Positions 37,289 through 46,927 of a DNA stretch of 64,000 nt are shown piece after piece (position 1 is the stretch's first letter; each line of letters begins with the position of its first letter). Made by a program: the position numbers and the translations under genes. This stretch comes from Mucilaginibacter flavus (GTDB lineage Bacteria; Bacteroidota; Bacteroidia; Sphingobacteriales; Sphingobacteriaceae). Under the pieces are notes generated by a model. The model had not been told where the DNA came from, ran no database searches, and saw only the letters and a program-made list of their open reading frames with translations. The stretch spans positions 184 through 64,183 of the forward strand of contig NZ_JAUFPS010000002.1 of assembly GCF_030409315.1 (NCBI RefSeq). Direction: 5' to 3'.

Positions 37289-37508
37289 CTAAAAGCTGCT
37301 CCAATGTTTGCGCTTTCACTTTACCTTCCAGGTGCTTTTTAACAAAATGTACAGAATTTTCTAAATCACTAAGAACCTGTTCTTTCTTTAATTCTTTATT
37401 TTGTTTCTTATCTTGTTTAACCGCAATGACTTTACCTCCCAACTGCTCAACAAGATCGGCAAGAGTTTTTCCCGCTTTTTCAGAAATTTCGATTGTAAGT
37501 GTTGTCAT
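37278..37508 (-). CDS. Antitoxin of the RelE/ParE-type module
   Basis: 76 residues: an N-terminal beta strand and helix (TLTIEISEKAGKTLADLVEQ) followed by a Lys/Glu-rich linker and a C-terminal amphipathic helix. Precedes and overlaps the toxin gene. No DNA-binding family was recognised with certainty. Confidence 0.8.
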   Translation of the reverse strand: MTTLTIEISEKAGKTLADLVEQLGGKVIAVKQDKKQNKELKKEQVLSDLENSVHFVKKHLEGKVKAQTLEQLLDEL

Positions 37509-37512
37509 ATCA

Positions 37513-37520
37513 CAAATTTA
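37513..37520 (-). promoter_or_regulatory. TAAATTTG box before the RelE/ParE-type module
   Basis: A perfect -7 type box on the minus strand ending four bases before the antitoxin ATG, the same arrangement as in the YoeB-type module. Confidence 0.4.
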
Positions 37521-37556
37521 TACATTTTTAAAGTATAATAAAAAAACAACCCGGTC

Positions 37557-38726
37557 CTACTCCCTCTTAAACTCAATCTTCTTCACATTCCCCTGCTCAT
37601 CTTTGATAGTAAAAGTAGCAGATTCTTTGGCACCAAGTATATACCTGCCGTTATTCAGCATATCGCAAAAATCTACTTTCGAAAAATCCTTATCATCTAT
37701 AGCCAAAATTTGCTGTCCGGGCTTTATCAGGTCCTTCGCCTTTTCAAATACTACACCAACTACCAGTTTATCGCCAACAACCGCCGGCTCAAATGACCAT
37801 TGCCTGGCGTTAAGGTCAATAACCTTATCATTGGCATCAAAATAAAACCTGCCACGGATAAAATCGAGCGTGACGGTGCCATAATCAAACAGCTTACTGC
37901 CAATGGCAGGATTGCTTACCCTATTCGTGGTGTTTATCACGTTATCAAACGTAACGACACCCATTTTCATCTCGGGGATTTTGATGAGGTATTTTTCTGC
38001 ATTTTGTTGTAAGCCCAACACTCCAAACTGATTGGCGCCGTAGCCCTTTGCCAGTACTTCATACGCGTTGTATTTAGTTAATTGGTTCATTACATCTTCA
38101 GACATGCGCATAAAAGCGTTATCGCCCGAATCAAACTCCAGGTACAGGTTTACCTTATTATTCAGCTTTACGGTGATGGTAGGGTCACTTTGTCCTGCAG
38201 ATGCTTTTAACGGCACACTATGCTTGGGATCTAACTTCAGCTTATCAGGCTGGTCGGTAATGATAAGCACATGCCTGTCGCTGGCCACCTGCACAATAGA
38301 ACCGCGAAGCATATTACTGCCAATAACACCATCAACCTCCCAGCATTTATATAATAGCGATTCCAACGTTCCGGATGGGATATCGGTAAACACCAGGTTG
38401 CCCAACTTAATCTCCGGGAGTTTTACAGTGGCCACAGAATCTCTTTGACCATTTGTATCCCCCACCGAACTTTTGTTAATTACAGGCAGGTTAAGTTCTT
38501 TAGCAAGCGCTTTGCTGATATTAGTTGGCGACCCAGTATCAAAAATAAACTTATGCTTTTTGCCCGCTATTTCGGGATAGATAAATATCCGGCCGTTTAC
38601 GTTTTCAAAAGGGATCTCCTCGTAATAGCCCGGCGTTTTCACCCCTCCCTGGTTGTAAGAAAAATTTTGCGCAAAGCAAGCAGACGCGATCAATAGTGAC
38701 AAAAGGCAACAGGTTATAATTTTCAT
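37557..38726 (-). CDS. Retropepsin-like aspartic protease with C-terminal PDZ domain
   Basis: 389 residues from the ATG at 38726, which yields a proper signal peptide (cleavage after FAQ, about 20). Two pepsin-type half-domains are seen: FIFDTGSPTNIS with DTG at 63-65, and LEFDSGDNAFM with DSG at 199-201. Residues about 300-389 look like a PDZ domain (VGVVFEKAKDLIKPGQQIL). Single-chain, two-domain exported proteases of this kind are common in Bacteroidota. Targets unknown. Confidence 0.88.
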   Translation of the reverse strand: MKIITCCLLSLLIASACFAQNFSYNQGGVKTPGYYEEIPFENVNGRIFIYPEIAGKKHKFIFDTGSPTNISKALAKELNLPVINKSSVGDTNGQRDSVATVKLPEIKLGNLVFTDIPSGTLESLLYKCWEVDGVIGSNMLRGSIVQVASDRHVLIITDQPDKLKLDPKHSVPLKASAGQSDPTITVKLNNKVNLYLEFDSGDNAFMRMSEDVMNQLTKYNAYEVLAKGYGANQFGVLGLQQNAEKYLIKIPEMKMGVVTFDNVINTTNRVSNPAIGSKLFDYGTVTLDFIRGRFYFDANDKVIDLNARQWSFEPAVVGDKLVVGVVFEKAKDLIKPGQQILAIDDKDFSKVDFCDMLNNGRYILGAKESATFTIKDEQGNVKKIEFKRE

Positions 38727-38848
38727 AGTAATAGTTAGCAGTTCAAAATACAAAATTTAAATGCATGTGTAAAACGTTAGCCCGATTTAGTTATTTCAAT
38801 TACAATTCACTAAATTGAACCGGCTTAATAATTAAGCTGTTAACTGAC

Positions 38849-40270
38849 ATGAGATACACCACCAAAGCAATTGCCATTTTTTTTGTGGCGGCGACATTAT
38901 TTGCCTGCAAACAAAAAACTACCGAAAAAACTACAGTTGTTCATGACCGGTTGGGTAAAGCCAGCAGGGAGGATAAAAATGGTTGGATTTATGTACACCT
39001 GGCTGGCTCTCCTGCCGATATTGGCTACCAGCATGGCTACCTGTTATCAAAGGAAATTGACACCTTAATTAAAGTGATGGAGTACTATCTGCCTTACGGC
39101 AGCAAAAAGGATTGGGCGTTTTACCGCAAAGCCAGCGCCCGTTTTTTATGGAAAAAGATTGACAAGGAATACCAGGACGAGATTCGCGGAATCAGCGAGG
39201 GTTTGCAGGCCCGGGGACTTAAATATGATACTTTAGATGTTACCGCGCTTAACGCCAACATTGAACTGGCACAATATTACGTGCCCGAACTGATGAACAA
39301 GGTAAAACCCGGCAGCGGCGACAATAAAGCTCCCGGCAATTGCAGTGCCTTTATCGCTACCGGCAAATACACTAAAGATGGAAAAATTGTTATCGGCCAT
39401 AACAACTGGACGGATTATATTGAAGGCGAACGCTGGAACGTAATAGCCGATATAGTACCAGAAAAAGGCAATCACATTTTGATGGATACCGCTCCCGGTT
39501 TTATCCATAGCGGTGACGATTTTGTGGAAACCAGCAGCGGCATAGTGATCACCGAAACCACCATTACCGGCTTTAAAGGTTTTGATACCACCCGCACACC
39601 CGAATTTGTACGCGCCCGCAAAGCCGCGCAATACAGCAACAGTATTGATGATGTAATAAAAATTATGAGTACCGATAACAACGGTGGCTATGCCAACGAC
39701 TGGCTTATTGGCGATACCAAAACCAACGAGGTAGCTAAACTGGAGCTGGGCCTTAAAACTCAAAAAGTGTGGCGATCAAAAGATACGGCCATGATAGGGT
39801 CAAACTTCCCCGAAGATCCTAACCTGATTAAACAGGAAACCACTTTTGATGTGAACAACAAATCAAGTTCGCCCAATGCCCGCAAGTTACGGATGGAAAA
39901 ATTGGTTTGTATAGATTATAAAGGTAAGTTAGATGCCGATAACGGCAAAACAATTGAAGGAGATACGTTTGATGCACTGAACGGAAAAAAAGCCCTTAAC
40001 CGCTGCGTGATTGACGGCCATATTGACCAGGACCCTAAAGGTTGCCCCGAATGGAGCGAAGGCCCCTACTTCCCCATGGGAGCTGTACAAGGTAAAGTAG
40101 CCAATGCCGAGATGGTAAGCAAACTACAACTATGGGCGCACATGGGCCACCCCAGCGGCGATGATTTCCTGGCAGCACCTTTCCTTAAAAAGCATCCGGA
40201 ATATAATTACCAGGCTAAATATTTAAGGGACATGAAGGCATATCCGTGGACAATGTTTGCGGCGAAGTAG
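38849..40270 (+). CDS. C45-type (phospholipase B-like) hydrolase, lipoprotein
   Basis: 473 residues. A lipoprotein signal peptide ends at Cys20 (TLFAC). The body resembles the Ntn-hydrolase C45/phospholipase B-like family: GSPADIGYQHGYLL (about 53-66), GNCSAFIATGKYTKDG with likely nucleophile Cys165, and VIGHNNWTDYIEGERWN. Such enzymes mature by self-cleavage before the nucleophile and act on acyl amides or lipids. The last 30 codons recur as two degenerate fragments downstream. Confidence 0.87.
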   Translation: MRYTTKAIAIFFVAATLFACKQKTTEKTTVVHDRLGKASREDKNGWIYVHLAGSPADIGYQHGYLLSKEIDTLIKVMEYYLPYGSKKDWAFYRKASARFLWKKIDKEYQDEIRGISEGLQARGLKYDTLDVTALNANIELAQYYVPELMNKVKPGSGDNKAPGNCSAFIATGKYTKDGKIVIGHNNWTDYIEGERWNVIADIVPEKGNHILMDTAPGFIHSGDDFVETSSGIVITETTITGFKGFDTTRTPEFVRARKAAQYSNSIDDVIKIMSTDNNGGYANDWLIGDTKTNEVAKLELGLKTQKVWRSKDTAMIGSNFPEDPNLIKQETTFDVNNKSSSPNARKLRMEKLVCIDYKGKLDADNGKTIEGDTFDALNGKKALNRCVIDGHIDQDPKGCPEWSEGPYFPMGAVQGKVANAEMVSKLQLWAHMGHPSGDDFLAAPFLKKHPEYNYQAKYLRDMKAYPWTMFAAK

Positions 40271-40284
40271 AGACAACAGTAAAC

Positions 40285-40325
40285 AGAAAAGCCCAATCAT
40301 GTTTGAATACACTATTGGGCTTTTC
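40285..40325. terminator. Bidirectional terminator between convergent genes
   Basis: A perfect 13-bp stem, AGAAAAGCCCAAT (40285-40297) with ATTGGGCTTTTCT (40313-40325). It serves the C45 hydrolase and the convergent ATP-grasp gene. Confidence 0.88.
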
Positions 40326-40356
40326 TATTATATATGCAGTAACTGGATTTATCTTG

Positions 40357-41151
40357 CTACCCTTTTATCCAATTTTGAGCAAACGCCTTGAAAGCTTCAT
40401 TTACAAACGGAAAAACCGTAACATTTGGAATGTGATTAATCTCCAGCAAATACTTTTCACCATTTGAGCCTATCATATAATCCACGCCTACGGTTTGAAG
40501 GTTAAAATGTTGGGCTATAGCTTTACTATCAAGCAATAAGCCCTCATCAACTTCCATCTCCCATGATCCATCATTATGAATTGATTTTAACCAGGTATCG
40601 CCGGTTAATTTTATTTGCCAGTATTTATCACCAACAAGCATAATTCTTACAGCCTCGCCTTCAATAAACTCTTCAATTACCGATGTTTCAGCACTGGTCC
40701 ATTCACCTATAAATTTATTTTTATCTTCACCACAATGCCAAATGCCCCACTTGGCAACAGTTTCTGTAGTGGCAGTATAATCCTGCACATCTATCAACAT
40801 ACCTCTTTTAATCCCGGCATATTTTGAAACCGCTAACGCACGTACCAACCCTGGGATACGTTGCCTCAAATCCATCATCCCCAATGCATTAGGCAAACAT
40901 GGGCCATTCCATAATGCCAATAGGGTAATAAAATCAAAGTCATTACCATAAATACCGTGAAAAACAACCTTATCAACTAAAAGGAATTTCTCTGGCACTG
41001 ATGGACTTTCAACAAATAATTGTTTTTCAATCAGTTTTACCTGAGGTACAACATCATAACACACAAATAAATATTCAAAACCTAAGTCTTGCTTTATAGC
41101 ATTCACTTCGGCTTCCTCTAAACCAATTATTAAAACTCTTTTCTTATCCAT
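40357..41151 (-). CDS. ATP-grasp domain protein
   Basis: 264 residues. The N-terminal third is a short Rossmann-like preATP-grasp part (KKRVLIIGLEEAEVNAIKQD). The rest is an ATP-grasp core: EEFIEGEAVRIMLVGDKYWQ, then VGVDYMIGSNGEKYLLEINH with the metal-binding Glu and Asn. It resembles RimK-like ligases but is short for them. A carboxylate-amine ligase is likely; substrate unknown. It lies between the C45 hydrolase and a fragment of that hydrolase. Confidence 0.82.
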   Translation of the reverse strand: MDKKRVLIIGLEEAEVNAIKQDLGFEYLFVCYDVVPQVKLIEKQLFVESPSVPEKFLLVDKVVFHGIYGNDFDFITLLALWNGPCLPNALGMMDLRQRIPGLVRALAVSKYAGIKRGMLIDVQDYTATTETVAKWGIWHCGEDKNKFIGEWTSAETSVIEEFIEGEAVRIMLVGDKYWQIKLTGDTWLKSIHNDGSWEMEVDEGLLLDSKAIAQHFNLQTVGVDYMIGSNGEKYLLEINHIPNVTVFPFVNEAFKAFAQNWIKG

Positions 41152-41191
41152 TTTAACAAAGCTAATTATTTCTTTTCTGGTGGCCTGCGGT

Positions 41192-41283
41192 TTTCCCTAA
41201 AAAAGCATCTTGAATATAATTGCCAGGCCCAAAATTTGAGGGATATGAAAGCATATCCGTGGACGATGTTTGCGGCGAAATAA
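41192..41283 (+). pseudogene. Degenerate 3' end of a C45-type hydrolase, copy 1
   Basis: Translates as KKHLEYNCQAQNLRDMKAYP followed by WTMFAAK and a stop, against KKHPEYNYQAKYLRDMKAYP, WTMFAAK and stop at the end of the intact gene (40189-40270). Only the last 27 or so codons survive; the reading frame upstream is missing. Confidence 0.85.
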
Positions 41284-41333
41284 ATATTTTAATAAATTTA
41301 GTACTATGTTATAAATAGTACCATACAATGCCA

Positions 41334-41341
41334 TATATTTG
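41334..41341 (+). promoter_or_regulatory. Candidate -7 box (TATATTTG) before the M1 peptidase
   Basis: Exact TAnnTTTG, 21 bases before the start codon. The -33 region has no TTG at the ideal spacing. Confidence 0.45.
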
Positions 41342-41362
41342 TTTGTATAAAATCAAACGAAT

Positions 41363-43828
41363 ATGAAAACGCTGCGTATCACCCTGCTATGTTATACTTG
41401 TTTAATTACCATTACCGGGCTTAACCCCTTAAAAGCGCAACAAAAACCAGCGGATGTTATACCAAAAACATACCGTGAAACACCCGCTAAGATCAATGAC
41501 CTGGTACATACTAAACTTAATGTAAGCTTCGATTATAAAAAGTGCTATCTGTATGGCAAGGAGTGGGTAACGCTTAGGCCACATTTTTATCCTACAGACA
41601 CCTTAAGACTGGATGCCAAGGGCATGGACCTTAACAACATTTCGGTTATAAAGTATGGCAAAAAAATTCCGCTTAAGTTTACTTACGATAGTCTTACTGT
41701 AGCTATACAGTTAGATAAGGTATACCGAAACAACGAAAGCTATACTGTATACATTGACTATACCGCCAAACCAAATGAATTAAAAACCTCCCGCAAGCAT
41801 GGCAAAGGCTTGTATTTTATTAACCCCAGCGGCACAGAAAAAAACAAACCCACTCAAATATGGACCGAAGGCGAACCCGAAAGTTCGTCGGCCTGGTTCC
41901 CTACTATTGATAAGCCCAACCAGAAAACCACCAGCGAAATAAGCATGACCGTGCCTGCCAGGTATGTAACCTTATCAAACGGCAGGCTGGCATCGCAAAA
42001 AACAAATACTGATCATACCCGTACCGATACCTGGAAAATGGACCTGCCAAATGCCCCATACCTGTTTATGATGGCCGTTGGGGATTTTAGTATTTACCGC
42101 GATAGTTGGCACGGCAAAGAAGTAAGCTATTATGTTGAGCCTAAATACGCGCCCTACGCCAAAGATATATTTGCCTCTACACCTACCGCCATTGACTTTT
42201 TTTCGCGAATTACAGGTATTGATTATCCTTGGAACAAGTACGCCCAGATTACCGTGCGCGATTATGTAAGCGGCGCCATGGAAAATACCACCGCCATGAT
42301 GACCGGCGAAGGCGCGCAGGCTACCAAACGCGAACTGATCGACAGGATACATTATGACTTAGGTAGCATACATGAACTTTTTCATCAATGGTTTGGAGAT
42401 TATGTTACCACCGAAAGCTGGAGCAACTTAACCCTTAACGAATCATTTGCCGACCTTGGCGAAATACTGTGGACCGAGTACCGTTACGGCCAGGATGCTG
42501 CCGATGAGCATGTGCGTGAAGGCTTACAGGGTTACCTTAACGATCCTAAAAACGCGACTAAAAACCTGGTTCGCTTTTATTATAATGACAGCCAGGATGT
42601 ATTTGATGGTGTTACCTACCAAAAGGGCGGGCGTATATTAAATATGCTGCGACATTATTTGGGCAATGCCGCTTTTTACAAAGGGCTTAATATTTACCTT
42701 AAAGCAAATGCCCTAAAAAGCGCCGAAGCACAACAACTACGGCTTGCCATGGAAGAAGCCAGCGGCCTCGACCTGAACTGGTTTTTTAACCAGTGGTATT
42801 ACGGTGCCGGTCACCCGGTGTTAAATATCAGTTATAAATGGGACCAGGGTACCAAAGTCGAAACCGTTTACCTGCAACAAACGCAAACCGGGCAAACGTT
42901 TATTTTACCTATGGCAATTGATATTTACGCCGACGGAAAAAAGAGCCGTCGTCAGGTTTGGATGCGCCGACAAGCCGATACCCTGATTTTTAAAACAGAT
43001 AAAAAACCAGACCTGGTAAATGTAGATGCCGACAAAATATTAGTTGCCAAAAAGCAGGATAACAAAACACTGGAAGAGTACAGCTTTCAATACGCCAACG
43101 CTCCTTTATACCTGGATAGGTATGAAGCAATTGACGCGGCGGCGCAACAAAAGACAGCCGCAGGGCAACAGATTTTAATAAGGGCGTTAAACGACAAATA
43201 TTATGGCCTTCGCCTTAAAGCAATGCAGGCCTTAAATATGGATAATGATACCATACGTACAGCGGCATACCCTTTAATTATAAAAATAGCGCAAAACGAC
43301 AGCGTAAGCCTGAGCCGGGCGCAGGCTATTGTGTTTTTAGGCAAATTCAAAAAAACTACAGATATGGATTTGTTGAAGCAGGCGTTAAAAAGCGACTCCT
43401 ACGCTGTACAAGGGGCTGCCTTATGGGCGATAAACCAAATAAACCCCGCAAAAGCGATGGCGCTTGCTCCAATATACGAAAAAGATAATGAAGGCGACCT
43501 TACCAACGCCCTGTATACCATATACACAGCCAACGCGGGCGATGACAAATGGAGTTTTATATTCAGTTTTTATATGAGTCGTTTTGAAGAATCGTGGTAT
43601 AAACTCACTGAAAAATTTGCCGACTATATTGGAAGAATAAAAAATGTGGCCAATGTACAACAGGGCATTACCGAGATCAAAAAACTTGGCGTTCAATACA
43701 AAAAATATGTAGGGCCAGAAATTATAACGATTTTAACCAAGGTAAAAACACATCGGGCAGCGATGCAGGATGCGGCATCTGTGAAGATAATTGATGAAGC
43801 TATTGAGGAGATTAATAGGGCAAAATAG
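41363..43828 (+). CDS. M1 family aminopeptidase
   Basis: 821 residues with a signal peptide (cleavage near KAQ, about 26). The exopeptidase motif GAMEN is at 304-308, and the zinc site HELFHQW is at 337-343 with the third ligand Glu360 in NESFAD. The C-terminal 270 residues are helical HEAT-like repeats, as in other M1 enzymes. It would remove N-terminal residues from peptides in the periplasm or at the surface. It stands between two fragments of the C45 hydrolase gene. Confidence 0.95.
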   Translation: MKTLRITLLCYTCLITITGLNPLKAQQKPADVIPKTYRETPAKINDLVHTKLNVSFDYKKCYLYGKEWVTLRPHFYPTDTLRLDAKGMDLNNISVIKYGKKIPLKFTYDSLTVAIQLDKVYRNNESYTVYIDYTAKPNELKTSRKHGKGLYFINPSGTEKNKPTQIWTEGEPESSSAWFPTIDKPNQKTTSEISMTVPARYVTLSNGRLASQKTNTDHTRTDTWKMDLPNAPYLFMMAVGDFSIYRDSWHGKEVSYYVEPKYAPYAKDIFASTPTAIDFFSRITGIDYPWNKYAQITVRDYVSGAMENTTAMMTGEGAQATKRELIDRIHYDLGSIHELFHQWFGDYVTTESWSNLTLNESFADLGEILWTEYRYGQDAADEHVREGLQGYLNDPKNATKNLVRFYYNDSQDVFDGVTYQKGGRILNMLRHYLGNAAFYKGLNIYLKANALKSAEAQQLRLAMEEASGLDLNWFFNQWYYGAGHPVLNISYKWDQGTKVETVYLQQTQTGQTFILPMAIDIYADGKKSRRQVWMRRQADTLIFKTDKKPDLVNVDADKILVAKKQDNKTLEEYSFQYANAPLYLDRYEAIDAAAQQKTAAGQQILIRALNDKYYGLRLKAMQALNMDNDTIRTAAYPLIIKIAQNDSVSLSRAQAIVFLGKFKKTTDMDLLKQALKSDSYAVQGAALWAINQINPAKAMALAPIYEKDNEGDLTNALYTIYTANAGDDKWSFIFSFYMSRFEESWYKLTEKFADYIGRIKNVANVQQGITEIKKLGVQYKKYVGPEIITILTKVKTHRAAMQDAASVKIIDEAIEEINRAK

Positions 43829-43874
43829 TTTAAGTATGATTACTTCAGTACCAATGTTTATCTGGAATAATCTG

Positions 43875-43962
43875 TCTTAAACAAGCACCGGAATTATAAT
43901 TTCAGACTAAATATTTAAGGGACACGAAAGCGTATCCGTGGACCATGTTTGTGGTGAAGTAA
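43875..43962 (+). pseudogene. Degenerate 3' end of a C45-type hydrolase, copy 2
   Basis: Matches the end of the intact gene: KYLRDTKAYPWTMFVVK and stop against KYLRDMKAYPWTMFAAK and stop. Upstream of this the match continues with small shifts and an in-frame stop. More diverged than copy 1. Confidence 0.8.
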
Positions 43963-43967
43963 ACGAA

Positions 43968-45353
43968 TCAGACAACGCTGCTTAACATTACAGTATGAGT
44001 AGACTTTCGAAAATCATCTTCGTTAGATACTACGTTGTATTCTCCAGTTATTTTATTTGACTTGTCCTTTTCTAATTTGTCAATAAGTATTCTCTTTTCA
44101 AAATCCGTGCGGTGTTCCGTTCTTTCTTTTAATCCAGAAAATATTTTTGCGCCAATTAACCCTAATAGTCCTAATCCTAAAGAAAGAGGGTTCATCCCGG
44201 TAAAACTTACAGAGAATATAGATAAAGTTGAAAGCATTACACCTCCATAATTTGGAGCGTCATATAACAATTCTGCTGGTCGCATAATCTCTCTGTTAAT
44301 TGTTCGTCTTTCCTTTAAGAATGGAAAACATTTCAAAATTTCATCATCAATTGCAATTTTATACTCATCAAAGGAAAACATCGCGGTTCGTAGACCAGAC
44401 TCCGTTCCATCATATCGATTCAAAGAATCTCTGAATTTTCTAAAACGGTCACTGTTGCGCAATTTCTCTATTGATTTAACACTCAATAGATTTATACCTG
44501 TTTCGTACTGTAGTAGGTTAGTTCTATAATACTCGTCTTTCCCTATCACTTTAATTTCGGATTTTCCATTCATGATATCAATATGGGGCTTATGCATGGC
44601 ACCATAAATTGGATTAGCATTAAAAACCTTAGGTAACGCAGTTAAATAGGGAGCTTGTGAAATATCCAGAATGAATTTCTCATTTTGTTTCCACTCCTTG
44701 GCAAATCCTCGATTAAACAATTCCGCTCCGAGTTCATTTTTAAAATATGCAATGCCAACCCCGCCTCTTGGATTTATTTCGCCAGATTGCTTTAACCTTT
44801 TTTCGATCACCAAATCACTAACTTGATTCGCAAATTTTTCTCCTATCTTATCCATAACATTACCTCTGGATAAGACATCAAGCATATCGTCTGTAAACAT
44901 TGCCCCCACCGACCCAAGAGAGTATCTTTCTATATTAACACTTTTAGTTAAGTTATCTAATTCGATAGTTTGGGCATACCTTTTTTGCACATTGATGTTC
45001 GAACTATTTTCCCAAGAACATTTTTTCCAACTTATAAAGCCTTTTACAATTTCATCAATTGTTGGATCGTAAATATATTCAGAAGGTAATTCAGAACTAC
45101 TTTGCCTAATATCAATAACATTTCTTAAAGCGATGCTGAGGTTATCCTTGCTAAACAACGAACTAAATTCTTTATCTTCAAATAGTAAGAACCTTAAATT
45201 TTTATTATCTATTAGTTGCGAATCTGTTAACAACAACCTCTCTTCGAATAATAAAGAATGCTTAATATGAGCCTTCAAGCTTTCTCTTTTCGATGAATCT
45301 AAAGACAAACCAATAGAGCTATCTGCGATATGCAAAAAAGATGGGAGAATCAT
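43968..45353 (-). CDS. AT-rich orphan protein of unknown function
   Basis: 461 residues. I see no family signature. The protein is mainly helical and polar (for example EKFANQVSDLVIEKRLKQSG); a hydrophobic stretch near 365-405 (VMLSTLSIFSVSF, LSLGLGLLGLIGAKIF) could be one or two membrane helices, followed by a charged tail. Base composition and codon use are visibly more AT-rich than in the neighbours, which suggests recent acquisition. It ends right beside the second C45 fragment. It could be a defence-island or single-gene stress protein, but nothing supports a choice. Confidence 0.7.
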   Translation of the reverse strand: MILPSFLHIADSSIGLSLDSSKRESLKAHIKHSLLFEERLLLTDSQLIDNKNLRFLLFEDKEFSSLFSKDNLSIALRNVIDIRQSSSELPSEYIYDPTIDEIVKGFISWKKCSWENSSNINVQKRYAQTIELDNLTKSVNIERYSLGSVGAMFTDDMLDVLSRGNVMDKIGEKFANQVSDLVIEKRLKQSGEINPRGGVGIAYFKNELGAELFNRGFAKEWKQNEKFILDISQAPYLTALPKVFNANPIYGAMHKPHIDIMNGKSEIKVIGKDEYYRTNLLQYETGINLLSVKSIEKLRNSDRFRKFRDSLNRYDGTESGLRTAMFSFDEYKIAIDDEILKCFPFLKERRTINREIMRPAELLYDAPNYGGVMLSTLSIFSVSFTGMNPLSLGLGLLGLIGAKIFSGLKERTEHRTDFEKRILIDKLEKDKSNKITGEYNVVSNEDDFRKSTHTVMLSSVV

Positions 45354-45541
45354 TGCTGTTTAGGTTAATTTTAAATCAACCTAATTTATGAAATTCCACT
45401 CAAAATCAATGTAAATTATATTAAAACGATCTATATTAAACTGTAAACCCCAATATATCACATAGAATGCGACAAGGTTAATAATCGCTTGTTAATATTC
45501 GTAAAAACTCATAATAAGTAAAACACCTTGGTAATTTCCCT

Positions 45542-46801
45542 CTATTCCATCATCAACCGTCTGATCAGCTCGGCGCTTTGGGCTTTGCCTTCATCCAGCC
45601 TGTCGGCAAAAAAGGCCTGCACATCGTTGAAGTGTTTTTTATAGCCCTGCATATCGCCGTAACCAATAATGGCCGACCATTCCCTTACCGCCGAGTGAAA
45701 TTCCAAATCGTCGCCGCGAATGGTTTTATCATAAAGCGCGGTTTCAATAGATTCTTCTAACAACTCCTCGTTTTTAAACAGGTATTCGGCGATTCCCAAA
45801 CGCAGACGGAACGGCGGGGTTTGGCAAATAAGATTATCATAAGGGTTTACGCCTAGATGGTACCAGGCATCAACCATGCTTAATATACTCAGGTGCGAGT
45901 TTGGTTTTTGATGATCGGCATTTTGCGAAAGCGAGAACTCCTTCATCACCACATCATTCAGCATAATAGGTTTACGGCTTTCATGAAAAACAAAATCGCG
46001 TGCACGGTACAAACGCTCCCTGAATGTTTTTGCCTCCTCCTTGATCATCAGCTTAAACAAATCCGATTCCGATTCGGCATAGCGTTTCACCTGCTGCCGG
46101 GCGTAAGGGTTTAATATGGCCAACCCGGCATATACGTGCGCTTTGTAGCTAAAAATACGCAGGGTGGTCAGGATTTTCACATTATCAATACCACCCAGGT
46201 ATGACGCGTTTTCCCATGGGAAAAAACCGGCGGCTTTCCAGGCGGTGCCCATGCTTTCAAAACCTACGTGGGTAACGGCTTGGGTATCGGCTACAATTTT
46301 ATCGTGTTCGTGGTAATCTTTGATCTCCACAATATCGCTCCCCACGGCGGTAAATAAATCATACATGCGCTGATAGGCATCGGCGGTAGCCCGATGAGGG
46401 ATCAGGATAAGTGTTTGACCCTCCGGCTCAAAACCGGGCCCATGCATGGCATGAAAAGTAATAATCTGCGCATCGGCAGGCAGGTGTTTTTCAAATATAG
46501 CAATCTCTGGGTGTTTTACAGATGTTTGGCCGGCCACTATGGCACCATACTTGGTAAGCGGACCACAATCGGCCACTACCTGCTCTAATTTATCGGCCTC
46601 AACAGAGTAAACGATCAAATCATTGGTGCGCGATATTTCATGAGGGCTTTGCACAATTTTTATCCCCAAAGGGTTCAATTCGTTTTCGAGCCTCTCCCTG
46701 TTTTCGGGCAAATCGCAGCCGCTAACGGTGTAACCCGCTTTTGCAAAAGCTTTTGCGTATAAACGCCCCATATCGCCCAAGCCAATGATGCCTATATTCA
46801 T
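45542..46801 (-). CDS. Prephenate dehydrogenase
   Basis: 419 residues. The N-terminal NAD fold starts MNIGIIGLGDMGRLYAKAFA; VAGQTSVKHPEIAIFEKHLP and TFHAMHGPGFEPEGQTLILIP match the substrate region of TyrA-type enzymes, with the His of FHAMHGPG. Longer than common bacterial TyrA, with a helical C-terminal part, closer to the TYR1-like form. It makes 4-hydroxyphenylpyruvate for tyrosine. No other aromatic amino acid genes nearby. Confidence 0.88.
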   Translation of the reverse strand: MNIGIIGLGDMGRLYAKAFAKAGYTVSGCDLPENRERLENELNPLGIKIVQSPHEISRTNDLIVYSVEADKLEQVVADCGPLTKYGAIVAGQTSVKHPEIAIFEKHLPADAQIITFHAMHGPGFEPEGQTLILIPHRATADAYQRMYDLFTAVGSDIVEIKDYHEHDKIVADTQAVTHVGFESMGTAWKAAGFFPWENASYLGGIDNVKILTTLRIFSYKAHVYAGLAILNPYARQQVKRYAESESDLFKLMIKEEAKTFRERLYRARDFVFHESRKPIMLNDVVMKEFSLSQNADHQKPNSHLSILSMVDAWYHLGVNPYDNLICQTPPFRLRLGIAEYLFKNEELLEESIETALYDKTIRGDDLEFHSAVREWSAIIGYGDMQGYKKHFNDVQAFFADRLDEGKAQSAELIRRLMME

Positions 46802-46927
46802 GCCGCTAATATAACTATGAGTAGCAAAATTCCGTACTAAAGCTTACATTAGCGATCAGAAAGCTTAGAAAAACATAATAAAAACCATTAAAGCCCTGTT
46901 CTGTTACTAACAGGTACCTAATTTTAC

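Noticed and set aside
40285..40325. Small RNA gene suggested by the strong hairpin between convergent genes
   Set aside because: Position, perfect stem and T runs on both strands are fully explained by a bidirectional terminator.
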